Source: an uncultured Chromatiaceae bacterium (GTDB lineage: Bacteria; Pseudomonadota; Gammaproteobacteria; Enterobacterales; Alteromonadaceae). From it: a stretch of DNA of 8,528 nucleotides. Each line of letters opens with the position of its first letter. Position 1 is the first letter of the stretch. This document shows, one piece after another, positions 1 to 5,493 of this stretch. The notes below the pieces were generated by a model. That model saw only the letters and a program-made list of their open reading frames with translations. It was not told the origin of the DNA and made no database searches. The translations under genes were made by a program, and so were the position numbers. The stretch spans positions 1-8,528 of the forward strand of contig CAMLSF010000155.1 of assembly GCA_946482615.1 (NCBI GenBank), written 5' to 3'.

Positions 1-49
1 CCTTCTTACTTGAAGCCGCAGCCGCGTTGACTGCGTGCTCTCGCCCCGG

Positions 50-1714
50 TCACATCGAGGCCTGGTATTTTTGTTGTCCGGCGACCCAGCTTTGTTGCAC
101 TTTGGTTTGCCATAAAGTTTCTGGTGCTACTTTGAAAATATCCCGGTCGATCAGAATAAAATCAGCCCACATGCCCGGAGCTAACGAACCCATGCTGTGA
201 TCCTGAAAGGCACCATAAGCCGCATCGACCGTAAAAGATTTTAACGCCTGAGTTAAGGTCAGGCGCTGTTCCGGCAACCAGCCACCTACAGGTTGATTTT
301 GTTGATCCTGCCGGGTCACAGCTGCATGTATACCGTAAAAGGGATTGGCCAGCTCTACCGGATAGTCCGAACCCGCCACTATGCGGCTGCCCTGATCCAC
401 AAAAGTCTTCCAGGCATAAGCGCCACGTAAACGGGCTATGCCTAAACGATCGGCGGCCATATTTTTATCAGAGGTGGCATGAGTGGGCTGCATAGCGGGC
501 AGAATATGCAACTGGGCAAAACGTGGAATATCTTTCGGCGAAACAATCTGCGCATGTTCAATACGGTGACGTCCCTGTTCCAGCTGCTCTTTGCTTGCCA
601 GTTGTTCAAATCTGTCCAGCACCAGACGGTTGGTTAAATCCCCTATCGCATGCACATTGGTCTGAAAGCCCGCATCCAGTGTCAGCTTCATTACAGCGGT
701 GAGCTTATCTGGTTGGGTCACAAACAACCCTTTTTGGCCAGGCTGGTCAGAATAAGGTTCTATTAAAGCTGCGCCACGGCTGCCTAAAGCACCATCGCCA
801 TAAATTTTCACCGAACGGGCGACAAAAATGTCGTCTTTATCCAGTAGTGGGCCTGCTTTTAACCAGTCGGCTAAATTCGGATCTGTCGCTGATAACATGG
901 CGTAAATACGCAAAGGCAGTTTATTCTCTTTACGCAGTTGCTGATAACTTTGCAGGTTGGCCTGATCAATACCTGCATCATGAGTAGAGGTGATGCCTAA
1001 AGCCAATAAGTGCTCAAAAGCAGCATCTAATGCAGCTAAACGTTCTGCTTCGGATTGTTGTGGAATTTGTTTTTCCAGCAATAACATGGCGTTATCTATC
1101 AGCACGCCAGTCGGGTTACCTTCTTTATCGCGGATAATTTCACCACCTGGTGGATCTATGGTTTCTTTCGTGATGCCGGCCAGTTGCAGCGCTTTGCTAT
1201 TGGCCCAACCTGCATGACCGTCCACCCTGGTTAACCAGACAGGTTTATCCTGAATACTTTCATCCAGTAAGGTTTTGCCGGGAAACTGTTGGGTTGGCCA
1301 AAGCACCTGATTCCAGCCCCTGCCCAAAATCCATTGGGACTGTGGATGAGCTTTGGCAAAAGCGGCCACCTGGGCCACAGCCTGAGCTTCACTGCTGCTG
1401 GTGCGTAAATCCACCTGATTCAGATTCTGACCTAAACCCAGCACATGGCCATGGCCATCAATCAGGCCAGGTAACAAGGTCTGGCCTTTACCGTCGATAT
1501 GCTCAGCTTGGCTATAGGCCGCCACTGCGGCTTTATCACCACGAGCCAAAACTTTGCCGGTCTGGTTATCAAACACAAAATAGCTGAATTCTGTGATCTG
1601 GCCTTTTTCATCAAAGCCATAACCCTGAATATTGTGCAACACGACAGGTGCGGCTGATAAAGAGCCGCTGGCGATGAACAACAGACCTAAGATGGACGGA
1701 GTAAAAACACGCAT
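50..1714 (-). CDS. Exported YtcJ-like metal-dependent amidohydrolase
   Basis: A 554-residue protein of the amidohydrolase superfamily (Amidohydro_3/YtcJ-like branch), which hydrolyses C-N bonds of small substrates at a metal centre; the substrate cannot be told from sequence. The N-terminus (residues 1 to about 22, hydrophobic core ILGLLFIA, then SLSAA) looks like a cleavable Sec signal peptide, so the enzyme is probably periplasmic. Metal-site residues expected in this family are visible: HGH at 88-90, Lys303 in VKIYGDGALGSRG (candidate carboxylated lysine), His355 in NVHAIGD, His387 in RIEHAQ and Asp450 in AGSDYPV. DGHAGWAN at 166-172 is also typical of YtcJ proteins. Length is normal and the C-terminal beta-sandwich segment (LAPGMWADFILID, from 511) is present. 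The ATG start has AGGGA eight bases upstream. It lies 40 bases downstream of the ylqF stop and could be cotranscribed with it, though no functional link is evident. Confidence 0.93.
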   Translation of the reverse strand: MRVFTPSILGLLFIASGSLSAAPVVLHNIQGYGFDEKGQITEFSYFVFDNQTGKVLARGDKAAVAAYSQAEHIDGKGQTLLPGLIDGHGHVLGLGQNLNQVDLRTSSSEAQAVAQVAAFAKAHPQSQWILGRGWNQVLWPTQQFPGKTLLDESIQDKPVWLTRVDGHAGWANSKALQLAGITKETIDPPGGEIIRDKEGNPTGVLIDNAMLLLEKQIPQQSEAERLAALDAAFEHLLALGITSTHDAGIDQANLQSYQQLRKENKLPLRIYAMLSATDPNLADWLKAGPLLDKDDIFVARSVKIYGDGALGSRGAALIEPYSDQPGQKGLFVTQPDKLTAVMKLTLDAGFQTNVHAIGDLTNRLVLDRFEQLASKEQLEQGRHRIEHAQIVSPKDIPRFAQLHILPAMQPTHATSDKNMAADRLGIARLRGAYAWKTFVDQGSRIVAGSDYPVELANPFYGIHAAVTRQDQQNQPVGGWLPEQRLTLTQALKSFTVDAAYGAFQDHSMGSLAPGMWADFILIDRDIFKVAPETLWQTKVQQSWVAGQQKYQASM

Positions 1715-1731
1715 AACAGAATTCCCTGGTT

Positions 1732-1747
1732 GGTCCGTCGCCGGACC
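1732..1747. other. Short perfect hairpin between ylqF and the amidohydrolase gene
   Basis: A perfect 6-bp inverted repeat (GGTCCG / CGGACC) encloses a 4-base loop. Read in the direction of the flanking minus-strand genes, the loop is GCGA, which fits the stable GNRA tetraloop class. It starts about eight bases after the ylqF stop codon, and no T-run follows on the minus strand, so it does not look like a complete intrinsic terminator. It could be an mRNA-processing or stability element, or part of the leader of the amidohydrolase gene. The pairing is seen directly; any role is inferred. Confidence 0.4.
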
Positions 1748-1754
1748 TGCCGGG

Positions 1755-2690
1755 CTAACGGTATTTTTTCTTGGCTTTTTGCTGACGGATTTTTTCGCGT
1801 TCAGCTTTTTCAGCAGCTCTGGTGGCTTCCTCTAACTTAGCATTGTGCAATTCCTCTGTCACCATATCCGGCGTTTCCAGGCTAACGGGCCCAAACAGGC
1901 CTGCACGCAGTTCGGTAATTAAAATTGAACCGGCTTTTTGTAAATCCACCACACCACCTTTGCGCATACAGCCCCGGCGTTCCCCCAAAGCATCGAGTAA
2001 AGCCACATCGTTTTCGGGTTGTTCTGTCAGTTGGTAACGCGCCATCACTTGTTGTGGGTAGGCTTTGAGCAAATAATCAGCGGCAAAAATTGCTATATCC
2101 GCATAATCAAAAGCCGTATCTTTAATCGCACCAGTCACAGCTAAACGATAACCACAACTGGCCGGGCTTAACTTGGGCCATAAAAAGCCCGGGGTGTCGG
2201 TTAAGATCACATTGTTGTCCAGCTTGATCCGTTGTTGCACTTTAGTGACGCCTGCTTCATTGCCGGTTTTGGCAATAGAGCGGCCTGCGAGGGTGTTAAT
2301 GAGGGTGGATTTACCAACATTAGGAATACCCATAATCATAGCGCGGGCACCCCGTACCTCTAAATTACGTTCTGGCAGCATCTGGTTGCACAGTTGTAAC
2401 AAAGCCTTGATTTGTTCGGGGTTTTGCTGACTAATAGGAATGGCTTTAATGCCTTTTTCCTGTTCAAAGCGTTCAATCCACAAGGCAGTCACAGCCGGGT
2501 CTGCTAAATCTGCTTTGTTCAGCACTTTAATGACCGGAGTATCGCCACGCAGCTCGGGCACCAAAGGGTTTTCACTGGAAAAAGGAATGCGGGCGTCCAG
2601 CATTTCGATAATGATATCGACCTGCGGCATGACTTGCGCTATTTCTTTACGGGCTTTGTGCATATGGCCCGGGAACCAGTTTATCGACAT
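1755..2690 (-). CDS. ylqF: Ribosome biogenesis GTPase YlqF/RbgA family
   Basis: A 311-residue, circularly permuted GTPase of the YlqF/RbgA family, whose Bacillus member assists late assembly of the large ribosomal subunit; cytoplasmic. The permuted motif order is clear: the family N-terminus WFPGHMHKA (5-13), G4 NKAD at 58-61, then the P-loop G1 GIPNVGKST at 121-129, a G2 candidate threonine at 149 (GVTK) and G3 DTPG at 165-168. A C-terminal helical region follows, ending in a strongly basic Lys/Arg tail (about 290-311), compatible with rRNA contact. Length matches the family. The start ATG is preceded, five bases away, by GAGAG, a modest Shine-Dalgarno sequence. The gene is first of a minus-strand pair with the amidohydrolase and divergent from the repeat-protein gene. 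Assignment to the family is firm; the exact role in this organism is by homology. Confidence 0.96.
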   Translation of the reverse strand: MSINWFPGHMHKARKEIAQVMPQVDIIIEMLDARIPFSSENPLVPELRGDTPVIKVLNKADLADPAVTALWIERFEQEKGIKAIPISQQNPEQIKALLQLCNQMLPERNLEVRGARAMIMGIPNVGKSTLINTLAGRSIAKTGNEAGVTKVQQRIKLDNNVILTDTPGFLWPKLSPASCGYRLAVTGAIKDTAFDYADIAIFAADYLLKAYPQQVMARYQLTEQPENDVALLDALGERRGCMRKGGVVDLQKAGSILITELRAGLFGPVSLETPDMVTEELHNAKLEEATRAAEKAEREKIRQQKAKKKYR

Positions 2691-2851
2691 AAAAACTCTC
2701 TTGGGTTAGCCGCTTAGCGGTTGGAACAGGAAACAATTCAATATTTTACGCTGTTATCCGCTTGGGCAGGAACTTTTTTCCGGCTTAAACCTCCGATTAG
2801 CAGCTTTTCACGTAGAAGAATCTCATATTGTACAAATCGGAGTCACAGGGA
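2691..2851. promoter_or_regulatory. Divergent intergenic region between ylqF and the repeat-protein gene
   Basis: These 161 bases separate two divergently transcribed genes and so must hold at least one promoter for each, unless ylqF is read from elsewhere. A possible plus-strand sigma70-like pair is TTGGGC at 2762-2767 and TTAAAC at 2785-2790 (17-base spacer), but it matches the consensus poorly. A small stem (CCGC-TTA-GCGG, 2710-2720) would fall in the ylqF leader. I see no convincing operator or riboswitch. The region is certain as an intergenic interval; the boxes are weak guesses. Confidence 0.35.
2839..2842 (+). promoter_or_regulatory. Ribosome binding site deciding the 2852 start
   Basis: GGAG lies nine bases before ATG 2852 (and 12 before the adjacent ATG 2855). 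It would fall inside the coding sequence if the upstream TTG at 2828 were used. This favours the ATG, which also places the signal peptide directly at the N-terminus. Confidence 0.6.
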
Positions 2852-4303
2852 ATGATGAAGTTGAAGTATCTCGCTGCTTTAGTTGCCACATTAGTTATCA
2901 GCGCCCAACCATTAATGGCGTCAGAATTTAAGCAGGTTCAGGTGCAACTGGAGCATCCGGCTAATGGTGATACCTTATTCATTCCTGGCGCCAAAGCGCT
3001 ATTGCAATCGGGCCATTCGTCCGACAGCCGCTGGCTCAGTTGGGTCGACTTAACCACCAATACGGCAAAGCAGGTCCCTATCCCTGTGCAGGCACAGTTT
3101 TTCCATAAAGCTCAGCTCCAGGGCCAGCCGGGAGAGCAGCTTGTTGTTTTCGGTAGTCAGGGCGTCAGCGCTTTTAATGCAGGAGACAGCAGTTGGCAGC
3201 GTTTGTTTAACACCGAGTCCCTGTACCGCACTGTGGATGGCAAACGATTGTTCAAACTGGATTTTGTTTATGACTTTAATAACGATGGTTTATCCGACTT
3301 TATAGTGCCGGACTTTAACGCCCATCATCTGTATATGCAGCAACAGGACGGCAGTTTTACCAGGTACTCTTTGGCTGTGGATGCGAAGTCGCGTTTATTT
3401 GATGAGAACCCGGATTACAGTATCCGCAAAGCCCGTTTCCTCGATTGGAATGCGGATGGCCGCACCGATATAGCTTTTGCGATGGACGATAGCCTGCTGC
3501 TTTACCTGCAAACAGAAACTGGATTTTCTACAGAGGCTCAGACTGTAGCTTTGGGTTTGGGTTTAACACCTGACGCCCTGGCCGAGGTGCGGGGTGGGGA
3601 TGGCCGAAGTTTTAAGGGGTTATCAATCAACAGATTGTATGAGGTGAAAGATTTAAATAACGACAGTATTGCGGACATCATAGTGCGTCAGGAACAGTTT
3701 GCCGATGCGGTGGAACAAAGTTATAGCTACCGTATTCATTACGGTAGTATTGAACAGGGCAGGTTGCAGTTTAAAGCAGAACCTGATGCGCGGATCAACA
3801 CCAAAGGCATCCAGTCAGAGCCTGAATTTACGGATTTAAACAGTGACAAAAAACTGGATTTTTTCACCCCTGCTGCTGAGTTTGGTATTGGTACTTTAGT
3901 GCGTGCTTTACTGGCTGGCACTGCCAATATGGAGCTGCAATTTTTCCCTCAGCTGCCAAGCGGCAAATTCCCGGATAAAGCTGTATACCGACAGGACGCC
4001 ACGGCTCAGGTCAGCATTGGCAATGCGCAGGTGAATTTACCTGTACTAAAAGTGCTGGTGTCAGAGCAAGCTCCGGCTTTGTTACTGATAGGGGATGAAG
4101 ATCATCTGAAGTTGTATCAAAGCGCCAAAGAAAAACTATTCAGCAGCAAAAGTATCAGACTCAAACAGGCGATACCCCTGAACGGTATGTTGGCTTCTAC
4201 TGCTGATTTGGATCAAAACGGCAAAATGGATTTAATTTTGCCTTTTACCCATTTAGATCCGGAGGCGGTGCGCAACCAGCTGCATTTTGTGTTGCAGCAA
4301 TAA
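2852..4303 (+). CDS. Exported FG-GAP/VCBS-like repeat protein
   Basis: From ATG 2852 this gives 483 residues. A longer reading from TTG 2828 adds eight residues before the signal peptide and is less likely. Residues 1 to about 23 (MMKLKYLAALVATLVISAQ, then PLMA) form a typical Sec signal peptide. The mature part carries five spaced Asp-rich motifs of FG-GAP/VCBS type: DFNNDGLSDFIV at about 141, DWNADGRTDIAF at 198, DLNNDSIADIIV at 267, DLNSDKKLDFFT at 328 and DLDQNGKMDLIL at 452. In this class such D-x-[ND]-x-[DN] loops often bind calcium within beta-propeller blades, so an extracytoplasmic, integrin-alpha-like propeller fold is likely. No catalytic domain, C-terminal anchor or sorting signal is recognised, and its partner or ligand is unknown. 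It stands alone on its strand, with ylqF divergent on the left and a convergent small gene on the right. Confidence 0.82.
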   Translation: MMKLKYLAALVATLVISAQPLMASEFKQVQVQLEHPANGDTLFIPGAKALLQSGHSSDSRWLSWVDLTTNTAKQVPIPVQAQFFHKAQLQGQPGEQLVVFGSQGVSAFNAGDSSWQRLFNTESLYRTVDGKRLFKLDFVYDFNNDGLSDFIVPDFNAHHLYMQQQDGSFTRYSLAVDAKSRLFDENPDYSIRKARFLDWNADGRTDIAFAMDDSLLLYLQTETGFSTEAQTVALGLGLTPDALAEVRGGDGRSFKGLSINRLYEVKDLNNDSIADIIVRQEQFADAVEQSYSYRIHYGSIEQGRLQFKAEPDARINTKGIQSEPEFTDLNSDKKLDFFTPAAEFGIGTLVRALLAGTANMELQFFPQLPSGKFPDKAVYRQDATAQVSIGNAQVNLPVLKVLVSEQAPALLLIGDEDHLKLYQSAKEKLFSSKSIRLKQAIPLNGMLASTADLDQNGKMDLILPFTHLDPEAVRNQLHFVLQQ

Positions 4304-4318
4304 ACTTAAGGCCGCAAC
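4291..4318. terminator. Weak candidate bidirectional hairpin across convergent stop codons
   Basis: GTTGCAGC (4291-4298) and GCCGCAAC (4311-4318) can pair around a 12-base loop that contains the plus-strand stop codon. The minus-strand reading gives eight pairs with one G-U; the plus-strand reading has one A-C mismatch. The two genes converge with two bases between stops, so any terminator must overlap coding sequence. Neither side is followed by a proper T-run, so the call is weak. Confidence 0.2.
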
Positions 4319-4782
4319 CAGAGTTTCATTTGAGGGTAACCAGCCTCGGTTCCGGCAGCTTTACACATGCCATACCAGCTCAGCATAGGGTGGCCAAAAC
4401 CCTGCCCTGTGGTGAACGCCTCGATGTAGGCCTCTGAGCCGCCTTTGTAACCTTCGGGATGGAACAAAAATTCTGGCGGCAAATTTAAATACTGCAAGGC
4501 GGCCCAGGACCAGGCAATAGCAGCCATTTCTTCAGCTGGTCCCTGACCAGCAGATTCATTGACATTGTCATTTAGCAGATGCCGGGTGGCTGCGGGCATT
4601 ACCGCTATATGCCCGGCTTCATGCAATAAATCCCCCGGATAACTCAGTTGCTCCGGATCAATCAGCAAGGTGCCATTTTTGATCAGAACACCGGGTAAAA
4701 AGCCGGAAGCTGGCAAAGGCTCCAGCTGATAGCTAAGACCAATAGTTCTGAAAAAATCCAGCACCTGTTCTAACTCATTCAT
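4306..4782 (-). CDS. Uncharacterised small protein with HEAGH zincin-like motif
   Basis: I do not recognise a named family. The protein has 158 residues from the ATG at 4782, or 161 from the ATG at 4791. AAAGG lies ten bases before the 4782 ATG but only one base before the 4791 ATG, so the shorter form is preferred. Numbered on the 161-residue form, residues 57-61 are HEAGH, preceded by GDLL and followed by a hydrophobic stretch, which matches the HExxH zinc-binding helix of metallopeptidases. An acidic pair at 87-88 in AEEMAAIAWSW, about 27 residues on, could give the third ligand, an arrangement resembling ImmA/IrrE-type minimal proteases. The C-terminal half is rich in Gly, Trp and Tyr. 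There is no signal peptide or membrane segment, so it is probably cytoplasmic. It is divergent from the hydroxylase operon and convergent with the repeat-protein gene. A metal-dependent hydrolase is plausible but activity and substrate are unknown. Confidence 0.78.
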   Translation of the reverse strand: MNELEQVLDFFRTIGLSYQLEPLPASGFLPGVLIKNGTLLIDPEQLSYPGDLLHEAGHIAVMPAATRHLLNDNVNESAGQGPAEEMAAIAWSWAALQYLNLPPEFLFHPEGYKGGSEAYIEAFTTGQGFGHPMLSWYGMCKAAGTEAGYPQMKLWLRP

Positions 4783-4908
4783 GTTATCCATACCTTTGCA
4801 GCAACTTATGGGATGTCTTTTTGGCGAAAGGAATTTTCCGGCCAGAGCTTTCTAAGTTCCTTTTTTCTGTTAGTCTGGATTTTATAGAGGAAAACCAGTG
4901 GTTTAGCT
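4783..4908. promoter_or_regulatory. Divergent intergenic region upstream of the tailoring operon
   Basis: About 120 bases lie between the HEAGH gene and the hydroxylase gene, so promoters for both should be here. The best plus-strand -10 candidate is TATAGA at 4883-4888, with no good -35 at the right distance. A near-palindrome GGAATTTTCC (4830-4839) sits roughly mid-way and could be an operator, but it is short and AT-rich. No short ORF with a ribosome site that could encode a precursor peptide was found here. Confidence 0.35.
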
Positions 4909-5493
4909 ATGAGTATTTGTCATTTTTCTTTCCTTGGATATGCAGAGAATTATCGGCAAATCCAACAGGAATTGCCGCTGCTTGAAGCGCAGCCATGGAC
5001 AGAGCATGTCAACAGGCGGGATTATCAGGGTGAATGGGACGTGCTGCCGCTGCGATGTGCTGCGGAACATCAATATGCCCACGGTATTTTGCAAAGTTTT
5101 ACCCGCACTGACGCTGAAGATTGGGTGGATTTAGCTGTGCTCGGGCTGGCGCCAGCCCTGAAACACTTTCTGGCCTCCTGGCCTTGCCCCGTCAAAGCGG
5201 CCCGTTTAATGCGGCTGCAGCCACAGGCTGTGATCAAACCTCACCGCGATCACGGGCTTTGCCTGGAGCAGGGCGAAGCCCGATTGCATTTATGTCTGCA
5301 GTCCAATCCGCTGCTGCATTTTTATGTGGCCGGGCAAAGAGTGCCTATGCAGGAAGGGCAAATTTGGTACATCAATGCCGATCAAACCCATAGCGTTGAA
5401 AATCTGGGCGCTGGCAGCAGAATTAATCTGGTGCTGGATTGTGTGGTGACCCCCTGGCTGAAGGAGCAAGTCTGTGCAACAGCAGCAGAATAA
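4909..5493 (+). CDS. Aspartyl/asparaginyl beta-hydroxylase-family Fe(II)/2-oxoglutarate oxygenase
   Basis: A soluble 194-residue protein that is essentially a single Asp_Arg_Hydrox-type double-stranded beta-helix domain. Fe(II) ligands of the HxD...H facial triad are visible: His112 and Asp114 in IKPHRDHG, and His161 in QTHSVENLG. Arg125 (ARLHLCL) and Arg171 (SRINLVLD) are candidates for 2-oxoglutarate binding. The family hydroxylates diverse substrates: Asp/Asn in proteins, free proline in bacterial cis-4-hydroxylases, and lipid A acyl chains in LpxO. This protein lacks the membrane anchor of LpxO, so a peptide, amino acid or small-molecule substrate is more likely. Its Shine-Dalgarno is poor (CAGTGG about seven bases before ATG), but an in-frame TAG at 4885 rules out an earlier start. 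It is first of three packed genes, and its last 20 bases overlap the methyltransferase-dioxygenase gene. The fold is secure; the substrate is unknown. Confidence 0.87.
   Translation: MSICHFSFLGYAENYRQIQQELPLLEAQPWTEHVNRRDYQGEWDVLPLRCAAEHQYAHGILQSFTRTDAEDWVDLAVLGLAPALKHFLASWPCPVKAARLMRLQPQAVIKPHRDHGLCLEQGEARLHLCLQSNPLLHFYVAGQRVPMQEGQIWYINADQTHSVENLGAGSRINLVLDCVVTPWLKEQVCATAAE
5461..5466 (+). promoter_or_regulatory. Strong ribosome binding site for the GTG start at 5474
   Basis: AAGGAG sits seven bases before GTG 5474, inside the 3' end of the preceding hydroxylase gene. It is the best Shine-Dalgarno sequence in the window and supports a GTG start with a 20-base gene overlap. Confidence 0.75.

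Noticed and set aside
1..49. Left-edge sequence beyond the amidohydrolase stop, with a 5-bp stem (CGCAG/CTGCG, 17-35)
   Set aside because: The stem has a 9-base loop and no T-run, and short open frames at the edge are too brief to assign to a neighbouring gene. Nothing there can be supported.
990..1217. Open frame on the plus strand inside the amidohydrolase gene
   Set aside because: Antisense shadow of a well-supported gene; the translation has no family features.
2828..2851. Upstream TTG start for the repeat-protein gene
   Set aside because: It would put eight polar residues before the signal peptide and bury the GGAG ribosome site inside the gene. ATG 2852 fits better.
4830..4839. GGAATTTTCC near-palindrome as a regulator binding site
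   Set aside because: Ten bases with a 4-bp arm are easily found by chance in AT-rich intergenic DNA and no second copy was seen.
5121..5393. 90-codon plus-strand frame inside the hydroxylase gene, considered as a possible precursor peptide
   Set aside because: It is out of frame within the conserved HxD region of the hydroxylase, with no own ribosome site, so it is a shadow.
4909..5493. LpxO-type lipid A hydroxylase identity for the first operon gene
   Set aside because: LpxO proteins are longer and membrane-anchored; this protein is a bare soluble domain with no hydrophobic anchor.
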